DNA from: a virus
IMG/VR virus record: IMGVR_UViG_3300031951_001045
Span: 1-26,386 of that record
Length of the DNA stretch: 26,386 bases
Direction: 5' to 3' (one strand)
Position numbers and translations under genes: made by a program. This document shows positions 15,367 through 22,019 of the stretch, piece after piece. A model generated the notes under the pieces. It saw only the letters and a list, made by a program, of their open reading frames with translations. It did not search any database and had not been told where the DNA came from. The first letter of the stretch is position 1, and each line of letters opens with the position of its first letter.

Positions 15367-17484
15367 TTAATAAGCAGTTTCATTGCCAATTTCTTGTGCC
15401 AAAGCAGCTTCGGTCTCTCTCACAAGACTCGTGTAATTTTCAATTAAGCAGCTTTCTCCATTTGCAGGTGTTACCACAATGATCGTGTAGCGAGTTGATT
15501 TTTTATTGTGTTTTATTAATCGAGAGGGCTCAATATCTCCGTAAGCAGCCAAAGCTTTACGTACGTACTGAGGCTTGGCGTTTTTATCATGGCCCCACTT
15601 TTCACATAAAACTTGTATTTGGTTTGCCGTCAGTGCGGCCTTGCCTCCACAGTTGTTAACAATCCATTGCACGAGCTCTTGAGCAAAGTCCTCGGTAGGT
15701 GTTTTGCTTAGCGCGATAGCCTGTTCTTTGTATTTAGTCTTTGGCGCCGCAGCCCATGGATCAAACTTCGTAATGTCTCGGTTCAAATACCAATCCAACA
15801 CAAAGCTAAAGCCTTTGCCTCCATCTTTTCTGGCCCAGGCCATCATATTGCTTACACGATCAAAGATGTCCTTCTGATCAAACGTTGGGCATTTGTAAAT
15901 CGCCTCGCGGCGGCTGGAGTTACCCATATGCGTGATGTAAGGCTTATTGGATGTAAATACGTAGTTTACGTAATTCTTGATTACGTATTGCGCGCCATAT
16001 TTGTTATTGATCATGATCTCTTTGCCAGTGATCAGGTTCTTTAGCTTTGCAGAGTGATCCTCTCTATCACTTGAGGGCTCATTGACAACCACAAAGACTT
16101 TGCCTTTTAAGACACCATTAAAGTTGCCAAAAAGATCATCAGGGCCTAACGTCGCTGCCGGCGCGCCTTCACCAATTCCCAACATCTCGGCGATAAATTC
16201 AGGAATTGCGGACTTGCCCATGCCTTGCATGTCGTGTATAAACTGTGGGCTTGTGTTATTTCTCCTGTACGGGAATTGTATGACATTGGCTACCCAATCA
16301 TGCCAGTACTCCGCAAAGTGTGGCTCGGCTTGAAAAAAGTATTGACAAAATTCCAAGTACGGGCTTGGGTCGCCAATTAAAGGCTCGTGAGCCCAATCGC
16401 GAAACAGGTTGTAACACCTGGTTGGTGTGATCTGCAATCCCTGAAACTCCGGGTACATACCAATGTGCTCAAGTTTACAGCATTTAGGCCATTTCTTATA
16501 TTCCTCGATCAGCGGGAGTTCCTTTGTTGAGACTCCTCCGTTTGCTTTAGGCGTCGCCTGTATGAAGAAATGCTGCGCTGAGTCTATCTTAGCCTTGCCC
16601 CAGTTAAGCACCAATCCGTCGCGCAGTCTAATCACATCGCCGTTAAACAACGCGTATTGAGTTTTAAATTCATACAGCTTTGTCTCTAACGTGTCAACGC
16701 CATTCATCACTGTTGTGGTTGCAGTTAAGATTTGCCCCAAGCTGCCACCGGTTAGTAAAAAATCATCAATGGCGTATTTACTTCCCTTGCCAGAGCCAAA
16801 CCTACCAACACGGCACAGTGTGACCTCAGCGCCTAAACCCCTCAGCGTCACGGCTAACTTAGTCTCCGCCATGCCCACCTGCTCATTAGGCTCACCGTTA
16901 TCCTCTTTGCCATCATAATCAAAGATGATGTACACCTTGCGCGACTTATCTGCAAAGCTGGTTTTACGCCTCCATAGTATTTGCATTAAGTCTGCGTGCA
17001 GATGCAGGCCTTGCTTATCCGACCAACTCGTAACACCGGCCAAGCCTAGGCATGCATAACTCAATGCGTTTGCCGTTACATGCTTGGTTAGCTGCCAGGC
17101 TTTAAACTCACCCTCCGTGATGATGATAGGTATATCAACATCACCGGCGACGTGCCTCCACCCCGTTGTGGGTGGAAAGTAAATGTGTGAGCCCGAGGCG
17201 CGAGGCTGTGAGTATTTCATTTTGCTTTTTGGCGCCAACAAACGGACGCGGTTAAAGCCTGTCGGTTTACCGTCCAAGTCAAAGTACGGCAACTGAATCG
17301 ACGCCTCACGCGTATGGCCTAAGAGCTTATGCGTTTCCTCGGGCGTTAAAAGTTTTAAGCCTAATGCTTGCTCATCCGTGTGTGTGAATTGTCTATCTTG
17401 CAGGAACTGATCATACAACTGTTGGTGTGTAATAACACTTGCGCCAAAGCCTGTTATTGGCGCAGTCTGTTGCTGCTGTGTCAA
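15367..17484 (-). CDS. Toprim / SF3 helicase-primase (D5/DUF5906-like)
   Basis: The 705-aa replication protein has a toprim-like N-terminal half: IIITEGEFKAW (about 118-128), with the invariant Glu, then VYIIFDYDGKED and YAIDDFLLTGG. The C-terminal half is a superfamily 3-type helicase as in D5/DUF5906 proteins: Walker A DMQGMGKS (about 417-424), Walker B-like VFVVVNEPS (about 460-468), an NYVFTSNKP sensor and SSRREAIYKC with a likely arginine finger. It should unwind DNA and possibly prime at the fork. The start is TTG at 17484, with AGGAG 8 bases upstream; the next ATG is about 85 residues in and would remove conserved-looking sequence. It lies on the strand opposite to the polymerase gene. 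Confidence 0.88.
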   Translation of the reverse strand: MTQQQQTAPITGFGASVITHQQLYDQFLQDRQFTHTDEQALGLKLLTPEETHKLLGHTREASIQLPYFDLDGKPTGFNRVRLLAPKSKMKYSQPRASGSHIYFPPTTGWRHVAGDVDIPIIITEGEFKAWQLTKHVTANALSYACLGLAGVTSWSDKQGLHLHADLMQILWRRKTSFADKSRKVYIIFDYDGKEDNGEPNEQVGMAETKLAVTLRGLGAEVTLCRVGRFGSGKGSKYAIDDFLLTGGSLGQILTATTTVMNGVDTLETKLYEFKTQYALFNGDVIRLRDGLVLNWGKAKIDSAQHFFIQATPKANGGVSTKELPLIEEYKKWPKCCKLEHIGMYPEFQGLQITPTRCYNLFRDWAHEPLIGDPSPYLEFCQYFFQAEPHFAEYWHDWVANVIQFPYRRNNTSPQFIHDMQGMGKSAIPEFIAEMLGIGEGAPAATLGPDDLFGNFNGVLKGKVFVVVNEPSSDREDHSAKLKNLITGKEIMINNKYGAQYVIKNYVNYVFTSNKPYITHMGNSSRREAIYKCPTFDQKDIFDRVSNMMAWARKDGGKGFSFVLDWYLNRDITKFDPWAAAPKTKYKEQAIALSKTPTEDFAQELVQWIVNNCGGKAALTANQIQVLCEKWGHDKNAKPQYVRKALAAYGDIEPSRLIKHNKKSTRYTIIVVTPANGESCLIENYTSLVRETEAALAQEIGNETAY

Positions 17485-17562
17485 AGCTTTTGCTCCTGTT
17501 AAACTTTTTTACGTTGTCAATGGTCAATGGAAAAATATTTTACTACATCAGGCTTATTGTAA

Positions 17563-17766
17563 TCACTGTTTTGTCTCTCCATCACCGTCTGAGAAAAAAA
17601 CTTTCGGCGTTAAGCAATGATCAACCAAGAATTCGTAATTCTTAATTGCAGTTTGCAATCTCAATGCAGTTAGCGCGATTTCAAAAGTCGGCGCCTGCAC
17701 GGTCAAAAGCTCCAACTCTTGCATGAGCTCTTTAGATATAACCTGCGTGTTTGCTTGGCCCGACAT
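17563..17766 (-). CDS. Small protein of unknown function (67 aa)
   Basis: The 67-aa protein starts MSGQANTQVISKELMQELEL and is mostly helical (ALTALRLQTAIKNYEFLVDH), ending in an acidic FFSDGDGETKQ. I chose the ATG at 17766 over one 27 bases upstream because the motif ATTGAAAGGAAT, found before several other genes here, lies 9 bases before it; the upstream ATG lies inside this motif region. It is the first gene leftward from the central control region and precedes the helicase-primase. Function unknown. Confidence 0.72.
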   Translation of the reverse strand: MSGQANTQVISKELMQELELLTVQAPTFEIALTALRLQTAIKNYEFLVDHCLTPKVFFSDGDGETKQ

Positions 17767-17899
17767 GTTGTAGGAATTCCTTTCAATGATCAAAAAATAA
17801 GGCTACATTGCCACACCTACATTGTACAATGGATTTATGTACATGCCAGGCTGGTTACTTTTTAACCACCTCTCAGAAGCCTATCTGGCCATGGTCCGA

Positions 17900-17931
17900 C
17901 GTGTTATATTTCACGATGTAAAAATAACACG
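17900..17931. repeat. 32-bp inverted-repeat element, copy 1
   Basis: CGTGTTAT (17900-17907) and ATAACACG (17924-17931) are perfect 8-bp inverted arms around a 16-base spacer that contains TTTCACGATGTAAA. It differs from copy 2 at 20194-20225 in one base of 32. The left half also forms an extended -10-like TGT-TATATT (17902-17910). Likely an operator or phage promoter element rather than a terminator, since no U-tract follows. Confidence 0.75.
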
Positions 17932-17955
17932 AGATGGCGGTCCAGATGGCAGATT

Positions 17956-17981
17956 CGTGCTATAATTCATCTTGTAACACG
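17956..17981 (+). promoter_or_regulatory. Extended -10 promoter within a degenerate repeat copy
   Basis: The 26 bases begin CGTGCTATAATTCA and end TGTAACACG, a shortened variant of the 32-bp element with the same CGTG...CACG ends. It includes TGC-TATAAT, a perfect extended -10, 57 bases before the start codon at 18023. No good -35 is visible at the normal spacing, as is usual for extended -10 promoters. Confidence 0.6.
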
Positions 17982-18022
17982 TTTCTCTCTGTATCTAACT
18001 GACTATTGAAAGGAATCACATC

Positions 18023-18310
18023 ATGCAAGCACTGGACATCCAACTTACTCACGTCGATCAACTCGGTATGCTATTGGCTCAGATTGCTGAGCTCCAAGAA
18101 CGCGCCGAGCAGATTAAGGATAACCTTAAAAACGCCGGCGAAGGTCGCCACGAAGGCAATCTGTATGACGCTACCGTTACGCTTAGCCAACGCAACGTCA
18201 TTGATTACAAGCAAATGGTTAAGGATTTGGCCATCGACGCTCAGACCGTCAAGCAATACACCACCACGACGGCCTCCATTACCTGCAAGGTTACTGCAAG
18301 AAAGGTTTAA
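18023..18310 (+). CDS. Unknown early protein (95 aa)
   Basis: This is the first gene of the plus-strand arm. The 95-aa protein has an N-terminal coiled coil (MLLAQIAELQERAEQIKDNL, about 15-34), then a beta-type part GNLYDATVTLSQRNVIDYK and ends ITCKVTARKV. An upstream in-frame extension in another reading frame is ruled out by the leader TATTGAAAGGAAT ending 6 bases before the ATG. It lies 57 bases after the extended -10. First-in-line placement suggests strong early expression. I do not recognise a named family. Confidence 0.8.
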   Translation: MQALDIQLTHVDQLGMLLAQIAELQERAEQIKDNLKNAGEGRHEGNLYDATVTLSQRNVIDYKQMVKDLAIDAQTVKQYTTTTASITCKVTARKV

Positions 18311-18314
18311 CATC

Positions 18315-18584
18315 ATGGCCAAGACTTTCAAATTCCCTATCCCCGAGGACCCGGTCGAGCGCGATCGGTTCTTCATGGACCGCGCGGCAATGATTCGCGC
18401 CAACTCAACGGCCAAGCACTTTGGCAAACTGATCATTGATCGCGAGCTTGCTGAAAGCACACTTAAATTGTTAGAATATCTTGAGCCCGACGATTTTGGC
18501 AGGCTTCAGGCCGATAAGCGCCATTACGAGGACTTTGAGCTCTTAATCGAGGATTGGAAAAAGCAATTGAAAAAAGGAGTCTAA
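18315..18584 (+). CDS. Unknown early protein (89 aa)
   Basis: The 89-aa protein starts MAKTFKFPIPEDPVERDRFF and is then largely helical and charged (DRELAESTLKLLEYLEPDDF, LLIEDWKKQLKKGV). The ATG follows the previous stop by 4 bases. Its 3' end supplies the GGAG that probably serves the next short gene. No domain recognised. Confidence 0.75.
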   Translation: MAKTFKFPIPEDPVERDRFFMDRAAMIRANSTAKHFGKLIIDRELAESTLKLLEYLEPDDFGRLQADKRHYEDFELLIEDWKKQLKKGV

Positions 18585-18590
18585 CTGATC

Positions 18591-18761
18591 GTGGCGTATT
18601 ACCGCAGAGAACAGCTCACGGTGCTCGACGCCCTTAGGCTTGAATGCCTTAAGGGCTTTGAGTCACCGGATGAGAAGAGAGAAGTATTGATTGAGATCGC
18701 GCAAGAATATGGCATGACCTACGAAGAGGTGCTACGCCTGTACCGCGAGTGTGCAAAATGA
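18591..18761 (+). CDS. Short GTG-started protein (56 aa), HTH-like
   Basis: The frame starts at a GTG 10 bases after GGAG and runs 56 codons: MAYYRREQLTVLDALRLECL, then a helical, charged remainder that ends LRLYRECAK. The part PDEKREVLIEIAQEYGMTYE resembles a helix-turn-helix scaffold with a Gly at the turn. It fills the gap between two good genes with no other frame available, and codon use looks like that of its neighbours. A small regulator is possible but only inferred. Confidence 0.6.
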   Translation: MAYYRREQLTVLDALRLECLKGFESPDEKREVLIEIAQEYGMTYEEVLRLYRECAK

Positions 18762-18782
18762 CTTTACAAGGAGCTTTTTATT

Positions 18783-19040
18783 ATGACTGAAACAACAACA
18801 ACTGAGCAAACCACAATCCCAGTAGGTGATATCAAGGTGCAGATTGGCAACGTGGATCTTGTTTTCACACCTGCCAAGGATATTTCAGGCTATGACACGG
18901 CCAAGCTTATGGTGATGTTTATTAATGGATTAATGGCCAAGCAGCCTATTAATCTCGGCGACTACATCGCTCAGCATGACCTGTCCAAGCACTTTACATT
19001 GCTACAGAATGAGCAGCCTGCTGAGAAGCAAAATGACTGA
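18783..19040 (+). CDS. Unknown early protein (85 aa)
   Basis: The 85-aa protein has a Thr-rich start (MTETTTTEQTT), a beta-type segment DIKVQIGNVDLVFTPA and a helical stretch YDTAKLMVMFINGLMAK. AAGGAG lies about 9 bases before the ATG. The stop overlaps the next start by 8 bases. No family recognised. Confidence 0.75.
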   Translation: MTETTTTEQTTIPVGDIKVQIGNVDLVFTPAKDISGYDTAKLMVMFINGLMAKQPINLGDYIAQHDLSKHFTLLQNEQPAEKQND

Positions 19041-19224
19041 CCTACGCAAAGCAGCAGAGATGGCGTTGGAGGCTTTAGAAGAACAATGGGAAGAACATGA
19101 GGCCATAGATGCACTACGCCAAGCACTAGCGCAGACAGAGAAACCACCAGTCAAGTCTTACTGCGGGGGTAAACCTAACTATTGCACCCCTGAAGTCACC
19201 CCTCTTGAGGAGAAGAACGCATGA
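19033..19224 (+). CDS. Unknown protein (63 aa), ALEAL-type
   Basis: The start is taken at 19033, giving MTDLRKAAEMALEALEEQWE; upstream extension would run inside the previous gene without a ribosome site. The helical pattern AAEMALEALE...AIDALRQALAQ is seen in many small phage proteins of unknown role. A C-terminal part has two Cys (SYCGGKPNYC). Its stop overlaps the next ATG as ATGA. Confidence 0.7.
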   Translation: MTDLRKAAEMALEALEEQWEEHEAIDALRQALAQTEKPPVKSYCGGKPNYCTPEVTPLEEKNA

Positions 19225-19553
19225 AACCAACCATAGTGTATTGCCACGAGCTTGCATACATCGTGCGCCATGCATTGCAACAAGAACGAGGCACCTCCGT
19301 TGCAGTGCAATATGTAGGACCTATTGAGTTTGATATGGCTGGTGATAGCAAGCTGGCCTCAACGACTAAAAAAATCTCAATAAGAGATGCAAACGACACG
19401 GAGTACGTCATTACAATAGAAGAGCGAGCCAATGCACAAAAACGCGCACTACAACAACAAACACAAGAGCACGACATTAAAATGCTGCGCCATGAATTGC
19501 TAAACTGCGAAACAACATTGCAACAGGAAAGGACTTTACGTGCCAACGCGTGA
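19221..19553 (+). CDS. Unknown protein (110 aa)
   Basis: The 110-aa protein is coupled by ATGA to the gene before it. Its first half looks mixed alpha/beta (IVYCHELAYIVRHALQ, VAVQYVGPIEFDM), and its second half is a Gln/Glu-rich coiled coil (RANAQKRALQQQTQEHDIKM). AAGGAG-like GAGGAGAAG lies before the ATG. No catalytic motif seen; function unknown. Confidence 0.75.
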   Translation: MKPTIVYCHELAYIVRHALQQERGTSVAVQYVGPIEFDMAGDSKLASTTKKISIRDANDTEYVITIEERANAQKRALQQQTQEHDIKMLRHELLNCETTLQQERTLRANA

Positions 19554-19644
19554 CGCAATTTTTTATGCATGGCCTTTTGCCTCTGATGAGTGGAGAGAAA
19601 AGCTTTACATTTGGTTTTTACAACAACGGCTGCCATTAAAATGA
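19540..19644 (+). CDS. Very short GTG-started protein (34 aa)
   Basis: A GTG at 19540 follows GGAAAGGA by 6 bases and opens 34 codons: MPTRDAIFYAWPFASDEWRE, then KLYIWFLQQRLPLK. It overlaps the previous gene by 14 bases and joins the next one as ATGA. The arrangement matches the rest of the operon, but the short length leaves doubt. Trp/Phe/Tyr-rich; function unknown. Confidence 0.5.
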   Translation: MPTRDAIFYAWPFASDEWREKLYIWFLQQRLPLK

Positions 19645-19868
19645 AACGCTACTTTTGGGCTTTGCAAATTAAAGGCACGGAGCGTTTTGTTGCGCGCATG
19701 CCCGTGTATCATTGGGAATCCTTTACCACCGCGTTGTTTAAGACGCGCAAACATGCCGAGCAATGGCGCGACACGCAAGATAATGGTTATTGGCGTCTAC
19801 GAGGCGTGCCGGTAAAAGTAAAGCTACAAATTCAAACTGCGTTTTCCTCGACAAGGAGTCCTGAATAA
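19641..19868 (+). CDS. Unknown protein (75 aa)
   Basis: The 75-aa protein starts MKRYFWALQIKGTERFVARM and is basic and rich in aromatic residues. The true ATG at 19641 overlaps the previous stop (ATGA). It ends in TAATG, coupling it to the next gene. No domain recognised. Confidence 0.72.
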   Translation: MKRYFWALQIKGTERFVARMPVYHWESFTTALFKTRKHAEQWRDTQDNGYWRLRGVPVKVKLQIQTAFSSTRSPE

Positions 19869-19996
19869 TGAGAAATACCTATTGGATTGACTCAGGCCTA
19901 GCGGCCGAGGCGGCACGTGACTTAATCTGGTTTGTTGTGCTTGTCTTTGTAGGCGTGGCAGTGGTTATCTGGCGTGACATAAGGAAAAATAAATGA
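19868..19996 (+). CDS. Small single-pass membrane protein (42 aa)
   Basis: The 42 codons give a short polar start (MRNTYWIDSGLAAEAARD), one hydrophobic helix LIWFVVLVFVGVAVVIW (19-35) and a basic tail RDIRKNK, which predicts an N-out/C-in or Lys-anchored inner-membrane helix. AAGGAG lies 10 bases before the ATG. Overlaps on both sides (TAATG and ATGA) support it. It could be a host-takeover or lysis-related peptide, but nothing here decides that. Confidence 0.68.
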   Translation: MRNTYWIDSGLAAEAARDLIWFVVLVFVGVAVVIWRDIRKNK

Positions 19997-20184
19997 AAAC
20001 CATCTTGGCAATGGCCCTTTCGGGGGTTGTTTTCTTTCAAATGGGGACACATCTTGGCGAGCTCAAAGGTCAGCAAGCGGCCATCGACCCCAGAAATCCA
20101 TCAGAACAGCTTGAGATGGCCTGCGTTGGCCTATGGGTAGGGGAACAAAATAACAAGTATTGGAAGGCGCAGCAAGGCTTATAG
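19993..20184 (+). CDS. Small protein with N-terminal hydrophobic segment (63 aa)
   Basis: The 63-aa protein starts MKTILAMALSGVVFFQMGTH, which is a short signal peptide or membrane anchor, followed by a soluble part with a single Cys (QLEMACVGLWVGEQNNKYW). AAGGA lies 8 bases before the ATG. It is coupled to the preceding membrane peptide by ATGA; the two may act together at the envelope. It is the last gene before the second control region. Confidence 0.68.
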   Translation: MKTILAMALSGVVFFQMGTHLGELKGQQAAIDPRNPSEQLEMACVGLWVGEQNNKYWKAQQGL

Positions 20185-20193
20185 ACCCGTTCT

Positions 20194-20225
20194 CGTGCTA
20201 TATTTCACGATGTAAAAATAACACG
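20194..20225. repeat. 32-bp inverted-repeat element, copy 2
   Basis: It differs from copy 1 (17900-17931) only at one base (CGTGC instead of CGTGT), which breaks one arm pair. It holds TGC-TATATT (20196-20204), an extended -10-like sequence, and the shared TTTCACGATGTAAA core. It stands upstream of the DUF932 gene as copy 1 stands upstream of the first early gene. Confidence 0.75.
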
Positions 20226-20347
20226 AAAATATGAAAAAAGTCCCATTTTGCCTACACAAAGTCCCGAGAACCATTAAAATTGCAATTGTAGTACAGCACG
20301 TTTCTTGTTACTAACTAACTTTTTTGAATATTGAAAGGAATTACATC
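20226..20347 (+). promoter_or_regulatory. Second control region, before the DUF932 gene
   Basis: These bases hold no gene. TAAAAT (20275-20280) is followed by TTGTA and by CACGTTTCT (20297-20305), the same box that follows the promoter at 17961, then TATTGAAAGGAAT (20329-20341) and TACATC before the ATG. The order of elements copies the central control region, with about 20 extra bases. A promoter here is likely, with TAAAAT or the TATATT of the repeat as -10. Confidence 0.6.
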
Positions 20348-21289
20348 ATGGCACACATGATCGCACAAACAGCAGATGGTCGCAACGCAATGGCCTACGT
20401 TGGCCAAACCCCTTGGCATGGCCTAGGTCAGCAACTGACCGAGAATTCTCCGATTGAAGTCTGGGCTCAAGAATCTGGCCTTGATTTCAAACTGGCCATG
20501 GCCAATGTGATGTTCAAACCTGAATCCGGCGCGTTGAACGCTTTCAATGGCAAGCGCGTCATCTACCGCCAAGATACCAACTTGCCTCTCGGCCTGGTAT
20601 CTAATCGGTACAAGATTGTGCAGCCTATCGAGGTGCTGGAGTTTTTCCGCGACATGGTAGGCACCATTGCGCACTTGGAAACAGCCGGCGTCCTGCGCGA
20701 CGGTGCTCACTATTGGGCCCTTGCCAAAATGGAAGGCGAGTTCTCCGTGGCCGGCGATCAGGTTAACCAATATCTACTCCTGGCATCCTCGGCCGATGGA
20801 TCTTTGGCCACTCAGGCAAGGTTGACCTCGGTCCGCGTGGTATGCAATAACACTCTGCAGCTGGCTCAAGGCTCCGGCGACGTGGTTCAGGTTCGTCACT
20901 CCTCGGTCTTCAACGCCGATGAAGTCAAATCCAAGCTTGGTGAGTACAACCAAGTCTTTAAGAATTTTGAGCTCACGGCCAAAACGCTGGCCAAGATCAA
21001 AGTCTCCAGCGAGCAGGCAACTAAGATCTTTGCCAAGATTCTCGGTGGCGACGAGCTCAAGCCCAGCCGTGCTGCAACTCGAGCACTGGAGCTTTTCCAA
21101 GGCGCAGGCATCGGCGCCGACATGGAGTCCTCCAAAGGTACGGCCTGGGGTGCTCTTAACGCCGTGACGCAGCTCATGGATTGGGAAACCGCCCGCACCA
21201 CCGATGCTCGGCTCCGCAATGCTTGGTTTGGCTCCGGTGTCAATGTCAAGCAAGAAGCCGCCAACGAGCTCCTGGCTTTGGCAGCCTAA
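20348..21289 (+). CDS. DUF932 (phage/plasmid-like TIGR03299) protein (313 aa)
   Basis: The protein has the hallmarks of the DUF932 family: an N-terminal AYVGQTPWHGLGQQL, a middle VSNRYKIVQPIEVLEFFRDM, SVRVVCNNTLQLAQ, and a C-terminal QGAGIGADMESSKGTAWGAL with a following NAVTQLMDWE and DARLRNAWFGSG. These proteins are common on phages and plasmids and their molecular role is unknown. I start at 20348, where the leader TATTGAAAGGAAT precedes the ATG by 6 bases; a TTG 24 bases upstream lies before the ribosome site. GC content is higher than in nearby genes, and it has its own promoter region and a terminator-like hairpin, so it behaves as a separate, probably highly expressed unit. Confidence 0.88.
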   Translation: MAHMIAQTADGRNAMAYVGQTPWHGLGQQLTENSPIEVWAQESGLDFKLAMANVMFKPESGALNAFNGKRVIYRQDTNLPLGLVSNRYKIVQPIEVLEFFRDMVGTIAHLETAGVLRDGAHYWALAKMEGEFSVAGDQVNQYLLLASSADGSLATQARLTSVRVVCNNTLQLAQGSGDVVQVRHSSVFNADEVKSKLGEYNQVFKNFELTAKTLAKIKVSSEQATKIFAKILGGDELKPSRAATRALELFQGAGIGADMESSKGTAWGALNAVTQLMDWETARTTDARLRNAWFGSGVNVKQEAANELLALAA

Positions 21290-21298
21290 CAATAAGTT

Positions 21299-21322
21299 GG
21301 CTAGGGGCTCCGGCCCCTGGCT
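21299..21322 (+). terminator. UNCG-capped hairpin after the DUF932 gene
   Basis: GGCTAGGGGC (21299-21308) pairs with GCCCCTGGCT (21313-21322), counting two G-U pairs, around the loop TCCG. The closing C(UCCG)G is the extra-stable UNCG tetraloop. Only GCTTATGG follows, so the U-tract is poor: a weak terminator or a 3' mRNA-stabilising hairpin. Confidence 0.6.
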
Positions 21323-21327
21323 GCTTA

Positions 21328-21370
21328 TGGTATAATTAACACTGTAGTTCTCCTGTTGATTATTGAAAGG
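21328..21370 (+). promoter_or_regulatory. Extended -10 promoter and leader for the next operon
   Basis: TGG-TATAAT (21328-21336) is a perfect extended -10, 6 bases after the hairpin. The leader motif TATTGAAAGG follows at 21361-21370, 11 bases before the ATG at 21382. This promoter would restart transcription for the nucleotide-metabolism and polymerase genes. Confidence 0.6.
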
Positions 21371-21381
21371 CATCCACCACT

Positions 21382-21915
21382 ATGAATATCTTTTATCTAC
21401 ACCCTTCGGCGCCACTTGCAGCCAGTATGCATTGCGACAAACATGTCGGCAAAATGCTTATGGAAAGCTGCCAACTCTTAGCCACTGCACACCATCAACA
21501 CGGCAATGGCCATACAGTTGTCTACAAGCCTACGCATGTCAATCATCCTAGTGCCAAATGGTGTAGGCAATCACGTTTGCATTACGACTGGCTTGTTGAC
21601 TTAGCCAACTATCTTGGCCGTGAATTCTTTAACCGTTATGGCAAACGGCATAAATGCCACGACGTATTGCACGACCATCTCTATTATGCACCACCAACCT
21701 TGGCCAATTTACCCCTTAAATGGCAACCACCACCCTTGGCTATGCCTGACGAATTTAAAAGCGACGACCCTATACAATCTTACCGTCGCTATTACGCCAG
21801 CAAAGCCAGCCGTATGCCCATGGTGTATTACAAAGGCCAACGCAAACCACCCATTTGGCTATCCGACTTATGGCAAACCAATGACAACAACATTATTGAG
21901 GAGCAACTAGCATGA
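21382..21915 (+). CDS. Conserved phage protein with HCDKH motif (177 aa)
   Basis: The 177-aa protein begins MNIFYLHPSAPLAASMHCDK and has H17-C-D-K-H21, then KMLMESCQLLATAHH, a YKPTHVNHPSAKW segment and YDWLVDLANYLGREFFNRYG. I recall this pattern as a conserved phage family without a settled function. The clustered His, Cys and Asp residues suggest a metal site or an enzyme, but no reaction can be named from sequence alone. The C-terminal part is Pro- and Tyr-rich (KGQRKPPIWLSDLWQ). It has its own promoter and leader and is coupled by ATGA to the next small gene. Confidence 0.78.
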   Translation: MNIFYLHPSAPLAASMHCDKHVGKMLMESCQLLATAHHQHGNGHTVVYKPTHVNHPSAKWCRQSRLHYDWLVDLANYLGREFFNRYGKRHKCHDVLHDHLYYAPPTLANLPLKWQPPPLAMPDEFKSDDPIQSYRRYYASKASRMPMVYYKGQRKPPIWLSDLWQTNDNNIIEEQLA

Positions 21916-22019
21916 CACGCATTCAATTTGCATGGAGTAAATATTTCCCCTGGTACTTTATTGGCGACCTAGCCATTGTAGGTTTGATCTTTGCTCTCAT
22001 TGCCTGGGCCGTTAAATGA
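21912..22019 (+). CDS. Tiny single-pass membrane protein (35 aa)
   Basis: The frame starts at an ATGA overlap with the previous stop and ends in another with the next gene. Its product is MTRIQFAWSKYFPWYFIGDL followed by AIVGLIFALIAWAVK. There is a basic/aromatic start and one hydrophobic helix (about 16-33). The double coupling supports it being translated. Function unknown. Confidence 0.6.
   Translation: MTRIQFAWSKYFPWYFIGDLAIVGLIFALIAWAVK

Larger units (their letters stand above)
17767..18022. promoter_or_regulatory. Central divergent control region
   Basis: These 256 bases separate the minus-strand and plus-strand arms. Seen in it: the minus-strand leader ATTGAAAGGAAT (17787-17776), the palindromes ATTGTACAAT (17821-17830) and ATGTACAT (17838-17845), and an inverted repeat GGTTA-CTTTT-TAACC near 17855. 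A 32-bp inverted-repeat element follows (17900-17931), then a degenerate copy holding an extended -10 (TGC-TATAAT, 17958-17966), a CACGTTTCT box (17978-17986) and the plus-strand leader TATTGAAAGGAAT (18004-18016). Promoters firing in both directions are expected. No gene fits here. Confidence 0.75.

Noticed and set aside
15138-15389. An 83-codon minus-strand frame over the intergenic region before the helicase-primase
   Set aside because: Its translation of the AT-rich tract is low complexity (YIYIRFSIIV), it has no ribosome site, overlaps the primase 3' end and covers the GGTAACA repeat cluster; it is better explained as non-coding.
17900-17931. Rho-independent terminator
   Set aside because: The 8-bp inverted repeat has a 16-base loop, a low-GC stem and no U-tract on either strand; its duplication beside promoters fits an operator better.
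20774-21373. A 199-codon minus-strand frame opposite the DUF932 gene
   Set aside because: The plus strand encodes the recognisable DUF932 protein; the antisense frame has no leader and its product has no family features.
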